Assembly (NCBI RefSeq): GCF_000058485.1
Contig: NC_008278.1
Location: 7,186,962 to 7,250,961 of the forward strand
DNA length: 64,000 nt
Direction of reading: 5' to 3'
Source: Frankia alni ACN14a
GTDB lineage: Bacteria > Actinomycetota > Actinomycetes > Frankiales > Frankiaceae
Made by a program: the position numbers and the translations under genes. A model generated the notes under the pieces. The model was not told the DNA's origin. It worked only from the letters and a program-made list of their open reading frames with translations, and ran no database searches. Positions 28,601-37,406 of this stretch are shown piece after piece (positions within the stretch are counted from its first letter, which is position 1; every line of letters begins with the position of its first letter).

Positions 28601-31600
28601 CGACCACCATCGTTCCCGAGCTGGCGCTCTGACCGCCGTAGGGGGAGGAGTCGTCCACGACGTCGTCACCGACCAGCGAGGCCGTGATCCCGGTGTAGGG
28701 AGTCTGTCCCGTGTTGGTGAAGGTGGTGGTGAAGGTGACTATTCCACCGGGGGTCGTCGACGTCACGTTCGCGGACTCGGCGAACGTCAGCTCACTGACC
28801 GTGACCGTGGCTGTGCACCGCGGGTCAGTACTCGCCGCCTGGCAGTTGCTCCCGACCGAGGCCGATGCCACCGAGTCGACCAGGATGTCGTCGCCGGTGC
28901 CGGGACCAGTCACCCCGACGGAGTAGGTGATGGTGACCGATCCGGACGCCGGTACGTCACCGGTCCACGACAACACCGGCGCGGTGTAGCTCACGATGCC
29001 GGCGGACGCGACCGCGTCGGCGTTGTAGGTGGCGTCGGTCAGAACGTCGGTCAGGTCGTCGGTGAAGGCCGCTCCCAGGTAGGGCGTGAGCCCGGCGTTC
29101 GCCACCGTGACCGTGTAGTGCACCGTTCCCCCGGCGGCCACCGAAGGCGCGTCCGCTTCCTTCGTGAACGTCAGGAGCGCCGCCGCCACGACCGGGAGCA
29201 CGACGGTGCAGCGCGGATCGGATCCGCCGGACGGGCAGTTGGAGCCCCCGGTCGTCGAGACGATCGTGCTGGCCAGCGACTCGTTCCCCGGATCGGGATT
29301 CCTCACCGTCACCGAATAGGTGATCGTCGCGGTCGCGCCCGGATTGAGGCTGCCTGTCCAGCTCAGCGTGGCGCCGGCGAAGGATGGCGTGCCGGTGGAG
29401 GCCGTGACATCCGCGTTGTAGGTCGCGTCGTCCAGGACCGCGCTCAGCGGGTTGCTGAAGGTGGCCGCCGGATACGCCGTCTGGCCCGAGTTGGTCACCG
29501 TGACGGTATAGACGACCACCTGGCCCGGCACCGCGTTGTTTTCATCCGCCGTCTGTTCGATCGTCAACGCCGGGGTGAGGACGACGACGCTCGACCGGCA
29601 GGCCGGATTTCCGCCGGCAGGCAGGCAGCTACTCCCGACGGCCTCCGAGGTGACGGCGCTGGCGAGTATCTTGTCGCCCGGATCCGGATCAAGCACGGTC
29701 ACGGAGAAGGTGATCGTGACGACAGCGCCGAGGGCCACGTTTCCGGTCCAGGAGATCGTCGGCGCCGTATAGGTCGCCGCGCCCGAGGAGGCCGACACGT
29801 CACCGTTGTAGACGGCGTCGTCGAGCAGACCGGCCAGGGCGTCGGTCACCGTGACACCGGTGTAGGGGGTCTGGCCGCTGTTCGTCACGGTCACCGTGTA
29901 GTCGACGGTGTCTCCCGGCTGCACGGTCGCGGCATTCGCCGATGTCGCGATGGTCAGGCCGGGAACGACCACGTTCGCCGTGGCCGTGCACCGCGGATCG
30001 CTGCTGCCGGCCGGGCAGTTGCTTCCCGGGGCGGCGGACTGGGTCACCAGGGTCATTACCAGGTTCCCGGGGTCGGGATTCTTGACCGTCACGGTGGAGG
30101 CGAGGGTGACGACGCCGCCGACGGGGATGTCACCTCTCCAGATGGCCCCCTGGCCGGGATTAACGGAGATCGTGCCGGAGGAGGCCGTCTGATCACCGTT
30201 TCCCACGGCGTCGTCGGTGATGCCCGTTCCGTTGAAACCGACGGTGATTCCGTTGTAGGCAGTCTGCCCGGTGTTCGTGAAGGTGATGTTCAACCCGACT
30301 ACGGAGCCGGGAGTCGCCGTCGGCGAACCGAAGCTCGAGTTGAAGATCAACTGGGACACCGGCACCGCCACGGTGCAGCGAGCATCCGTGCCTCCGGTCG
30401 GACAGTTGCTCCCGACCGTGGGCGAGGTGATGGTGTCGGTCAGGATCGCGTCGCCGGTGAGGGAGCTGTGGGTCGTGACCGAGTAGGTGATCGTCGCCGA
30501 GGCGCTGGGCGCGAGATCTCCCAGCCAGGTCACGGCGGGCGCGGTGTAGCCGACGGTGCCCGAGGTCGCCGTGGCGTCGGCGTTGTAGGTCGCGTCGTCG
30601 AGCAGACCGCTGAGCGAATCAGTGAAGGATGCCCCGGTGTACGGAGTCGGCCCGGAGTTCGTCACGGTCACCGTGTAGGTGACCACCCCGCCGGGGGTCG
30701 TCGTCGCCGAGCTGGCCGTCTTCGCGATGGTCAGGTCCGGTACCAGCACCTGTACCACCGCCGTGCAGGCCGAGTCGCTGCCGCCGACCGGGCAGTTGCT
30801 GCCGATCGCCGGCGAGGTGACGGTGTTGACCAGGAGCTTGTCGCCCGGATCCGGGTCGAGCACGGTGATGGTGTAGGTGATGGTCGCACTCGCCCCGGCG
30901 GCGAGGCTCCCGGTCCAGGTGAGGTTCGGCGCGGAGTACGCGACCGTGCCGGTGGACGCGGTGGCGTCGGCGTTGTAGGTGGCGTCGGAGAGCACTCCGG
31001 CCAGCGAGCTGGTGACCGTGGTGCCGGTGTAGGCGGTCTCCCCCGTGTTCGTCAGCGACACGGTGTAGGTGACGGTGCCACCGGGCGTCACGGTGGAGAC
31101 GTCCGCGGTGTTCGTGATGGCCAGGCCCGGCGTCAGCACCGGCACCGTGGAGGTACAGGCGGGTAGCGCGTTGCCGACCGGGCAGGTGCTGCCCTGCGTC
31201 GCCGAGCTGACGATGGTGGTCAGGACCTTGTTGCCCGTGTCGGGGTTCTTGACGGTGAGCGAGAGGGTCACGACCACCGAGGCACCCGGCGCGAGGCTGC
31301 CCGTCCAGACCAGGGAGCCGCCGACGTTCGCGATCTGCCCCGTCGTGGTGGCGCCGTCCTGGTTGTAGGTCGCGTCGTCCACCACATTGGCGAACGGCAC
31401 CGAGAAGGTCGCGTTGGGGAACGGGGTCTGGCCGTCGTTCACCGCCGTGTAGGTGAAGCCCACCACCTGGTCCGGCTCGGCCGTGGTCACCGTGCTCGCG
31501 GAGGTGATCGTCAGGACCGAGACGGTCACCGCGGTCGAGCAGCGCGGGTCGGTCCCCCCGACCGGGCAGGTCGTCCCCACCGTCGGGGAGGTCACCGTGT

Positions 31601-34600
31601 CGGACAGGATCTGGTTGCCCGTGTCGGAATTGTTCACCGTGACCGAGTAGGTGACGGTCACCGCCGCCCCCGCGGCGAGGTTCCCGGTCCAGGTGAGGTT
31701 CGGGCTGGTGAAGGCGACCGCGCCGATCGTGGCCGTCGCGTCCGCGTTGTAGGTGGCGTCGTCGAGCACCCCGGCCAGGGCGTCGGTGAAGGTCACGCCC
31801 GAGAATGCCGCCGCACCCGTGTTGGTGGCGGTGACGGTGTAGGTCACGACGCCGCCGGGCGCGGCCGAGGTCGCGTTCGAGGACTTCACGATCACGATGG
31901 GGCCGGAGCCGACGGTGAGGGTGACCGCCTGGGTGTCGGTGGCCCCGAACGCGTCGCTGACCTGGACCGTGAACGGGGTGCTGCCGGCCGTGGTGGGCGT
32001 CCCGGACAGGACCCCGGTCGAGGAGTTCAGGGTGAGCCCCGGCGGCAGGCTGCCCGCGCTGACCGACCAGGTGAACGGCGCGGTCCCCCCGGTGACCACG
32101 AGGGTGTTGCTGTAGGCGACACCCACCTGGCCGGCCGGGGGAGCCGGGAACGCCAGGTTCGGCCGCGGCACGATCACCAGGCTGACGGACTTCGTCACCG
32201 CCTGGCCGAAGGCGTCCACGACCCGGACGGTGAACGACGCGGTGCCCGCCGCGGTCGGGGTGCCCGACAGCAGACCCGTCGAGGAGTTCAGGGTGACCCC
32301 GGGTGGCAGCGACCCCGCGCTGACCGACCAGACGAACGGGCTCGTGCCGCCCGACACCGTCAGCTGGTTGCTGTAGCCCACCCCGACCTCGCCCGCCGGC
32401 GGTGGCGGGAAGGGGAGGGTCGGGGCCGACGCGATCGAGATCGTCAGGCTCTGCGTCGCGGCCTGCCCGCTGGCGTCCGCCACCCGGACGGTGAACGGAT
32501 AGCTGCCGGCCGTCGTCGGCGTGCCCGAGAGCAGACCCGTGGCGGCGTTGAGGCTCAGGCCCGGCGGCAGGCTGCCGGTGCTGATCGACCAGGTGAACGG
32601 GGCGGTTCCGCCGGAGACGGTGAACTGGTCGGTGTAGGCCGCCCCGACCTCGCCCAGCGGCGGCGCCGGCAGGGCCAGGCTCGGCGAGACGTTGATCGTC
32701 ACGGCTGTGGAGGCGGCCGACTGGGGTCCGGTCCCGGCCGCGTTGATCGCCGCGACCCGGAAGGTGTAGGTGGTTCCGCCGGTCAGCCCGGTGATGCTCT
32801 GCGTCGTCGCCGTGCTCGTGAAGGTCTGCGCCGTCTGCGCGACCCCGCCGATGTAGGGGGTCACGACGTACCCGGTGATGGCGCTGCCGTTGCTGGCCGG
32901 CGCCGTCCAGGACAGGTTCGCCGAGGTGCTGCCCGCGCTGACCGCCGTGATCGTCGGCGCGGCCGGCAGGGCGTAGGGCACCACGGCCGCCGAGGCGGGG
33001 CTCGCCGCTCCCGTGCCGACCGCGTTCACGGCCGCGACCGTGAACGTGTACGAGGCGGCGGCGGTCAGGCCGGTGAGCGTGCGGGTCGTCGTCGAGGCGT
33101 CGAAGGACACCGGCGTCTGCGCCACCCCGTTACGGATCGGGGTGACGACGTAGCCGATGATGGTGCTGCCGTTGCTCGCCGGGGCGACCCAGGTGACCGT
33201 GGCGCTGGTGACCCCCGCCGTGGCGGTCGGCGCCACCGGGGTCGCGGGTGCGCTCGTGTACACGTACGACGTCACCCCCGCCACCCCGACCGTCACGACG
33301 GTGACCCCCACCGTCGCCGCGCTGGTCCGGGCGGGCATCGACGAGATCGCCAGCGAGCCGTTGGCGTTGACGGTGAAGCAGCCGGCGGCGGGCCCCGACT
33401 GGCAGGGCAGCAGCACCACCGGGGTACCCGCCTGCTGCTGCGCGGTCGTCCCGATCTCGATCGCCGTCGCGCCGGTGATGTTGGTCCCCGTCACCGTGGC
33501 CGCACCACCGCCGGAGATCGACCCCGAGGTCGGGGAGATCGCGATCCCGGTGGGGGTCGCCGCGATCGTTCCCGCCGTGGCCGCGGCGCCGAAGCCCGGG
33601 TTCGCGTCGCTCGCCGAGGCGGTGGTGGTCGTCGCGGATCGGACGAACGCCGGGGTGACGCTCGCACCGGTGACGATCGCCACCACGGTGATCGGGGTCA
33701 GACTGGTCCCGTTGGTGAAGGGTCCGTTGCTGTTGGTGCAGGTGATCGTCTGCCCGCTCGGGGCCTGACAGACCCAGCCGGAGCCGAACGCGCCCACCGG
33801 GACCACGCCCGCCGGCATCGTCTGCGTCACCGCGATGGGCAGGGACTCGTCCGCCCCGGCGCTGACGCCGGCGGTCACGCTGTAGGTCACCGGATCACCC
33901 GGTGCGAGGGTCGTCTGGGTGAAACTGGTCGCGGCGACGTTGAGCTGCGGAACCGGGTTGAAGGTCACCACCCTGGTGTTGTCGATCTCGTGGAAGTCGG
34001 TGGAGCCGCCGGTGGAACCCACCCAGCCGAAGGCCAGCTGCCGGGGGATGCCGGCCGGCGTCGTCCAGCTCGACGACGGGTACAGCCCGCTGGGCACGGT
34101 GGGCAGCGTTCCGCTCAGGGTTCGCGACGTCCCGCCCACCGGCGTGAAGATGACCTTGTAGGAGCCGGGGGTCGCGGAGACACCCGAGTCCGTGACGATG
34201 GTCTGCGCGGTGGGGTTGACCACCACCTCGACGGGCACCACCGAGGCCGCGCGGGTGGCGGCGTGCAACGGCACCACCGGCGAGGATGTTGTCGTCGCCG
34301 TGCTGTTCACCGCGCAGTACCCGACTGTTCCCGCGCCGGGGCCGCGTACGACGACCTGCCCCTTGACCTGCGCGCCGGTGGTGGAGATGTAGGCCGGATT
34401 GGTGCAGCCCGAGCCCTGGTACGTGGTGTTGCTGAAGTTGCCGAAGACATCCAGGCCGACTCCCAGGTAGGCGGTGCTCAGCCCGCTGAGGCCGGCCGCG
34501 AGCCAGGCCGAGTAGCCGAGTCCGCCGCCGAGCTGGCCCATGCGCGCCGGCGCCGTCGGAGCGGCCGGATCGACCGCGGCCAGCACGAACGCGATGCCGT

Positions 34601-35060
34601 CGGCGCTGCTGCCGCCGTACTGGTACGAGTTGAAGGTGACGTCCAGTCCCTGCGAGGTCGGCACGCTGGTCGCGCCGAAGACCCCGCCCTGCAGGCTGGT
34701 CGCGTTGGCGGTCAGGCGTAGTTTCCCGGCGCCCTGGGCATCGTTGCTGGAGGTACAGCTTCGCAGCACCCCGGTGTTCGAGTTGCCGCTCGCGGTCAGA
34801 CACGCCTGGTTGCCGCCGGTGGCGCTGACCGGTGGCAACGGCAGCGCGACCGAGCCGAGCCCGTCCGGTGTGTTGTTGTGGAACGGCTGATTGAACAGAA
34901 GGGTACCGGCGGCGTAGGCGACGGTCGGCATGAGAGCCGAAATCGAACCGGACAGAAAAAGGCTCACCAGGCCGATGACCAGCGCCTTGAATGCACGCCC
35001 ACCACGGATCGCCGCCATCTTCCGCGGAGATCTCCGTCTCGTTCCCCTCACACCGTTCAT
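25662..35060 (-). CDS. Giant secreted surface protein: lectin-like, IPT, Fn3, He_PIG, fifteen DUF11 repeats, C-terminal WxL-like domain
   Basis: About 3132 residues. Domain order: signal peptide 1-50 (cut after AYA); lectin-like beta-sandwich about 52-360 (SSADGIAFVLAAVDP, LGGGLGYSAW, GVGLDVFGNF); one DUF11-like unit about 370-500; IPT-like about 502-600; two fibronectin III domains about 605-785; three He_PIG-type Ig domains about 787-1055 (TAPFTWSxSxGSLPPGL); fifteen DUF11 repeats about 1056-3005, most with a Cys pair; and a final domain ending TTLDYIAASQ that is homologous to the small protein encoded at 36286. No LPxTG or C-terminal membrane segment exists, so attachment would rest on the last domain. 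The frame opens at 35096; ATG 35060 is preferred because a TATAAA box sits 9 nt before it (leaderless start). Probably an adhesin or scaffold on the cell wall. Exact function unknown. Confidence 0.9.
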   Translation of the reverse strand: MNGVRGTRRRSPRKMAAIRGGRAFKALVIGLVSLFLSGSISALMPTVAYAAGTLLFNQPFHNNTPDGLGSVALPLPPVSATGGNQACLTASGNSNTGVLRSCTSSNDAQGAGKLRLTANATSLQGGVFGATSVPTSQGLDVTFNSYQYGGSSADGIAFVLAAVDPAAPTAPARMGQLGGGLGYSAWLAAGLSGLSTAYLGVGLDVFGNFSNTTYQGSGCTNPAYISTTGAQVKGQVVVRGPGAGTVGYCAVNSTATTTSSPVVPLHAATRAASVVPVEVVVNPTAQTIVTDSGVSATPGSYKVIFTPVGGTSRTLSGTLPTVPSGLYPSSSWTTPAGIPRQLAFGWVGSTGGSTDFHEIDNTRVVTFNPVPQLNVAATSFTQTTLAPGDPVTYSVTAGVSAGADESLPIAVTQTMPAGVVPVGAFGSGWVCQAPSGQTITCTNSNGPFTNGTSLTPITVVAIVTGASVTPAFVRSATTTTASASDANPGFGAAATAGTIAATPTGIAISPTSGSISGGGAATVTGTNITGATAIEIGTTAQQQAGTPVVLLPCQSGPAAGCFTVNANGSLAISSMPARTSAATVGVTVVTVGVAGVTSYVYTSAPATPVAPTATAGVTSATVTWVAPASNGSTIIGYVVTPIRNGVAQTPVSFDASTTTRTLTGLTAAASYTFTVAAVNAVGTGAASPASAAVVPYALPAAPTITAVSAGSTSANLSWTAPASNGSAITGYVVTPYIGGVAQTAQTFTSTATTQSITGLTGGTTYTFRVAAINAAGTGPQSAASTAVTINVSPSLALPAPPLGEVGAAYTDQFTVSGGTAPFTWSISTGSLPPGLSLNAATGLLSGTPTTAGSYPFTVRVADASGQAATQSLTISIASAPTLPFPPPPAGEVGVGYSNQLTVSGGTSPFVWSVSAGSLPPGVTLNSSTGLLSGTPTAAGTASFTVRVVDAFGQAVTKSVSLVIVPRPNLAFPAPPAGQVGVAYSNTLVVTGGTAPFTWSVSAGSLPPGLTLNSSTGVLSGTPTTAGSTPFTVQVSDAFGATDTQAVTLTVGSGPIVIVKSSNATSAAPGGVVTYTVTATNTGAAAFSGVTFTDALAGVLDDATYNADATATIGAVAFTSPNLTWTGNLAAGAAVTVTYSVTVNNSDTGNQILSDTVTSPTVGTTCPVGGTDPRCSTAVTVSVLTITSASTVTTAEPDQVVGFTYTAVNDGQTPFPNATFSVPFANVVDDATYNQDGATTTGQIANVGGSLVWTGSLAPGASVVVTLSLTVKNPDTGNKVLTTIVSSATQGSTCPVGNALPACTSTVPVLTPGLAITNTADVSTVTPGGTVTYTVSLTNTGETAYTGTTVTSSLAGVLSDATYNADATASTGTVAYSAPNLTWTGSLAAGASATITYTITVLDPDPGDKLLVNTVTSPAIGSNCPVGGSDSACTAVVQVLVPDLTIAKTASSATTTPGGVVTYTVTVTNSGPTPYTGASFTDSLSGLLDDATYNADATATSGTVGYTAPAVTWLGDLAPSASATITYSVTTHSSLTGDAILTDTITSPTVGSNCPTGGTDARCTVAVPVSQLIFNSSFGSPTATPGSVVGLNITFTNTGQTAYNGITVGFNGTGITDDAVGNGDQTASSGTISVNPGQGAIWRGDIPVGGVVTLASTVTVKNPDPGNLVMTLVTQSAAPGSNCPAGSSDPRCTATANVVVPGLTIATSANAATVQPGDTVDYTVTVTNSGQTPYTGVTVTDALAGLLDDAVYNGDVSASSGAATYTAPTISWTGNVALGAVVTITFSVTVLDPDPGDKILASAVTSEAVGSSCLPAGGNPACRSSVVVLTPALTIEQTADENNAVPGQVVVYTVTVTNSGQTAYPAATFSNPLSAVLDDATYNADVTASTGTPSFAGATLSWTGSLNPGATATITYSVTVRNPDPGNESLASTIVSTTGGSNCPSGGSDPRCTVVLPVVAAALLTFTKEADAPSVAAGGTVHYTVTVANAGLTPYLGAAFTDDLTDVLTDATYNADAVASAGIVSYTAPVLSWTGDVPASGSVTITYSVGVTGPGTGDDILVDSVASASVGSNCQAASTDPRCTATVTVSELTFAESANVTSTTPGGIVTFTTTFTNTGQTPYTGITASLVGDDVVDDSSPYGGQSASSGTMVVGATGLQWTGNIPVGGTVTIIGSVQVNDPDTGNRVLKGSIVSDAPGSNCPTGGTDPACFESVPVLLPGLTMTTATNVNATVPGGVVTYTVTITNSGETPYTGATVTNDLGGALDDAVYGGNATASAGTVSFASPTVSWSGDLAVDEVVIVTFSVTVRNPDPGDKILASVLASTDVGSSCLPASGSTGCGHNVVVLTPALTIVKSASAATTVPGGTVTFTIAVTNSGQTPYSGAVVSDALTGVLDDATYNNDAAATVGTVGFASPTLTWTGNLNPGSSTTITYSVTVLTPDTGDAKLANSVSSTVAGNNCATGSTDSRCSASVLVSELVTTFTADTSTAIPTQTVLFTLTTTNTGATAYTNAEVNAAFLGLLDDATYNADAVASSGLLQLNLTTGQLNWVGDLAIGQTLTITGSVTVNNPDTGDRTMTAAASSPTAGSNCPAGNTNPDCSATVTLLAPRLAIAKAADVTTVTPGGTVTYTITVTNNGESAYQGASVSDNLTGLLADAVYNADASATSGTVTYAAPTVTWTGDLAIGASVTISYSVTVNDPDLGDRTLNNAVTSPAIGSTCPTDGSGGLGCRVAVPVLVPALTITKAAATGTGNATVVAGSAISYTVTVVNTGQTPYTGASFTDDLADVLDDAAYNGDATASTGTVAFTSPDLTWTGNLALGATATITYSVTTALPANGDHVAINAVASTTAGSTCLTGSADAACTTTTAVLVPALAITKTVDQTSAVVGSTVQYTITATNNGQAAYTGATITDSLATVVNNATYNADAAASAGTVTYAAPTLTWTGNLAVGAGVTITYSVTVDDAATAGADLVNRVASTAAGSTCTGTGTEPACTTATAITAQSLALTDLTPAFTLTGEPNSSVVQNGAVTMTVTTNSTDGYTVAVQATSPTLTGQTAGNGDSIPVSSLLVRQSGTSTFTPLSDTVAVPVYSKGQPSAPGGDAVSNDYAIDVPFVASDTYSTTLDYIAASQ
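26055..31893 (-). repeat. Fifteen DUF11 repeats of about 390 bp
   Basis: Fifteen in-phase units of about 128-134 codons. Each has the strand pattern TYTVTxTNTGxxxYTG, then LDDATYNADATAS, LTWTGNLAxGAxxTITYSVTV, and a Cys pair such as CPVGGTDPRC near its end. Units 2, 5, 9 and 12 are divergent and each follows a unit ending VS(V/Q/E), which suggests blocks of three or four units were duplicated together. Confidence 0.9.
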
Positions 35061-35069
35061 TACATAGAG

Positions 35070-35096
35070 TTTATAGTCGATGACCTTAAGTAACAA
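35070..35096 (-). promoter_or_regulatory. Candidate promoter for the giant gene (possible leaderless start)
   Basis: On the minus strand TTGTTA (35096-35091) and TATAAA (35075-35070) stand 15 nt apart, in a stretch much richer in AT than the window. Only 9 nt separate the -10 box from ATG 35060, which would give a leaderless transcript. The 15-nt spacing is short of the usual 17, so this is a suggestion. Confidence 0.4.
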
Positions 35097-35107
35097 GCGT
35101 CGGCCGA

Positions 35108-36178
35108 CTATGAATCGGGCGTGTCGTCCCGGGTCTCGGATTCCGGGCTCAGGAGGTCCCGAGCGAGGTCGGTGCTTCCGCCGTCGGTGGTCTCACCGGC
35201 CTGACGCGGCTCGACGAAATCCTCCCGCCGCCGCAGGGCACGGGCCTCCGCAAGAATTCGCGCCCGGTAGCGCCGGCGTATGAACACACCGAGCAGGAGG
35301 ATGACGACGGCGACGGCGACAAACAGCGCCGCCTGGCCGACCGGAAAGAGCACGACTCTGGCACGCGCGCTACTGACGCTGCCTTTCGAGCCAGGAACGG
35401 CGACCTCCGCCCGGCAGACACACATGCGTGGCGGATCGTTCCACCGCGCGGTGACCACCCGGGTCGCCCCGCGCTGCACGGTAAAGTCGGGGAAGGCGAC
35501 GTCCCGCCCGTCGACCCGAACTTTGAGATGTCCCTTTCCGCGGAAGTCGCGGTGCACTGTGCCGGTGTTCCGCAGCGTCGCGGTGAAGTCGATCGGTCCG
35601 CTCGTCGCGAATCCCGAGGTCCGCAACGAGGTGACCCGGACGGTGTCGTCCACCGGGCCCGGCACCGTGATGTAGAGCGGAGCGCCGATCCCGCGGTTCA
35701 GCCGGATCGTCCTTCCGTCCTTCAGCGCGGGCACCATGAACAGCATCGCAACGTGGTGATCGCCCGGCTCCGGATGCGGCGGAACGGCGATCCGCACGGC
35801 GACGATCTGGCGGGTGCCCGGCTCCAGATGGAACGCGGCCGGGCTGACCGTTATCCAGTTCATCGCCGACTGCGGGCCCTCGTCGCGTTTGAACTGGAGG
35901 GTCCCGTCCCGGCCGGCCGTGAAGCCCGCCCTGTTGACCACGATGTCGAGCGGCAGGCGACCACGATTACTCACCGCGAAGTGCTGGTCCTTCGCGAGCT
36001 GCTCCTGCGGAATCACCAGCCTCGTCGGACTGACGCTCAGTCCGAAGTCCGCTTTGGGGGGAGAAGGTGCGGGGGTCGACGCAGTCGCACTGGACACCGG
36101 GCCGACCAGTGCTACCGTCAATGCGAGACACGTGGCCACCACAATTGCCCAACCGCCCAGCCGAAGCCGGTTGGTCAT
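35108..36178 (-). CDS. DUF916-like (WxL-interacting) secreted membrane protein
   Basis: A 356-residue protein: signal peptide 1-33, first beta-sandwich about 42-160 (FGLSVSPTRLVIPQEQ, FHLEPGTRQIVAVRIAVPPH, PGDHHVAMLFMVPAL), second beta-sandwich about 165-275 (FTATLRNTGTVHRDFRGKGH), one membrane segment AALFVAVAVVILLLGVFI (about 285-302) and a basic then acidic cytosolic tail. This order and the strand patterns match the DUF916/DUF3324 family, which in Firmicutes holds WxL proteins on the peptidoglycan. Sequence identity to those is low, so the assignment rests on architecture and neighbours. It sits between the small WxL-like gene and the giant gene, both of which end in a WxL-like domain. 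Confidence 0.7.
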   Translation of the reverse strand: MTNRLRLGGWAIVVATCLALTVALVGPVSSATASTPAPSPPKADFGLSVSPTRLVIPQEQLAKDQHFAVSNRGRLPLDIVVNRAGFTAGRDGTLQFKRDEGPQSAMNWITVSPAAFHLEPGTRQIVAVRIAVPPHPEPGDHHVAMLFMVPALKDGRTIRLNRGIGAPLYITVPGPVDDTVRVTSLRTSGFATSGPIDFTATLRNTGTVHRDFRGKGHLKVRVDGRDVAFPDFTVQRGATRVVTARWNDPPRMCVCRAEVAVPGSKGSVSSARARVVLFPVGQAALFVAVAVVILLLGVFIRRRYRARILAEARALRRREDFVEPRQAGETTDGGSTDLARDLLSPESETRDDTPDS

Positions 36179-36285
36179 CGTCGACCCACCGCCATGTTCT
36201 TCTCTCCCTTATGCGTATCCGGGACCCGATGCCGCCCGAAGTCAGCTATGTCCCACAGCCGTTTCCGGCTGCCTCGGAGGAATTA

Positions 36286-36831
36286 CTACAGGGTGGTGGC
36301 GACGTAGTCGAGGACCGCAGAGTAGGTGTCCGGAGTCACGAACGGAATGGTGATCTGGTAGTCGTTTGTGAAGGTGTCACCCGCCTCTGCGGAGGGCGTG
36401 GCCTGGGTGTGTACCGTAACGGGCGTTCCGAAGACCAACGGGGTGAAGGCGGTGGTTCCCGCCTCGCGGACCCGAAGGTCGCCGATCGGAATCGTGTCGG
36501 TGTTGCCCGGCGTCGTCGGATTCAGGGTGGGCGTCTCCGGCGCGACCGTCACCGTGTAACCCTCGTTGTTGTTGGTTGTCACCGTGAACGTGACGGGCGG
36601 GGCCGTGGTCGATACGGTCTCGCCCGGGTTGCCGGCCAGGGTGAACGACGGCACGAGGCCGGTGAGCGTGATGGACGAACCGACCACGACGTTGGCTATG
36701 GTGGTCTGGGTGGACGTCTGGCCAGGTACCGCGTTCGCTCCGGTGCTCAATCCTCCTATGACGGTCGCCACACCGGCCGTGACGACGAGACCGCGCCTGA
36801 GCGCGGTGCGTGATTCACGCACTAGGGACAT
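36286..36831 (-). CDS. Small secreted WxL-like domain protein
   Basis: A 181-residue secreted protein: signal peptide 1-34 (cleaved after ANA), then a single beta-rich domain. SITLTGLVPSFTLAGNPG, FTVTTNNNEGYTVTV, IPIGDLRVREAGTTAFTPL, FTNDYQITIPFVTPDTYS and the end LDYVATTL align strand by strand with the last ~130 residues of the giant protein. The shape (GYTVTV ... IxIPxxxxxxTYSxxLxYxA) is that of the WxL domain, with TLDYVA-like residues where the second WxL motif usually reads TLTWTL. ATG 36831 has GGAG 6 nt upstream; the frame opens earlier, at 36990. First gene of the surface-protein group. Confidence 0.8.
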   Translation of the reverse strand: MSLVRESRTALRRGLVVTAGVATVIGGLSTGANAVPGQTSTQTTIANVVVGSSITLTGLVPSFTLAGNPGETVSTTAPPVTFTVTTNNNEGYTVTVAPETPTLNPTTPGNTDTIPIGDLRVREAGTTAFTPLVFGTPVTVHTQATPSAEAGDTFTNDYQITIPFVTPDTYSAVLDYVATTL

Positions 36832-37406
36832 TCTGGGCTCCACTTCCTCGGGCTGACTACGCAGAGTGTTTTGATTACTACTCAGCGTGTCAAGAATCGA
36901 GGCTCTCGGTGAGCGTCTTCCTCGGGCAGGTCCGCTCCGGCCGGCAGGTACGCCACGGCGACCAGGATGATTCCGGCGGGGCATGGACACTCGCCGACAA
37001 CGCCGACGATCGGCCCTCGGCCCGTCGCTGACCCCGACTCCGACCCCGACGGAGACGACCGGACCGCGACCGCGCCGGAAAGGTGCGAAGGCGAGCCGAC
37101 AAGGTCGGGTTACGACTGAACACGGCGATGGGTCGGCCTACCCGGCGGGGCTGGCCGCGTCTCCTACGCTGTGCCCGCCTCGGTGTTACGCCTCTTCTGA
37201 TCTCCGGCCGGGGCGACAGGGAGGTCGACCCCAGAATGACAGCCGCCGCACCGGGGTCCGCGGCCTCGACAGCGGCGGTGTCCGAGCAGTCGCCATCATC
37301 GAGGTCGCTGAGAAGTCCAGGCGTTCACCCGAGGCTCCAGAGCTGAAGCCTGGCAACGGCAGAATGAGCAGGTCCGGCGATCCCGGACGAGCCTCACCCA
37401 AGTCTG
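36832..37406. other. Intergenic region upstream of the surface-protein group
   Basis: No gene supported. The AT-richer stretch 36855-36895 holds the candidate promoter of the surface operon. From 36900 to the tRNA at 37407 there are only shadow frames. Confidence 0.5.
36865..36893 (-). promoter_or_regulatory. Candidate promoter of the surface-protein operon
   Basis: On the minus strand a consensus TTGACA (36893-36888) is followed after 17 nt by AACACT (36870-36865), a weak -10 box. Transcription would begin about 27 nt upstream of ATG 36831 and leave room for its ribosome-binding site. Confidence 0.45.

Noticed and set aside
25665-31166. A 1833-codon open frame on the plus strand over the DUF11 array
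   Set aside because: It is the mirror of the repetitive minus-strand gene; its Arg/Gly/Val-rich translation has no signal peptide or domain, while the minus frame has clear domains.
26055-31893. CRISPR array or direct-repeat locus
   Set aside because: The ~390-bp units code for DUF11 domains; no short identical repeats with unique spacers were found here or in the minisatellite arrays.
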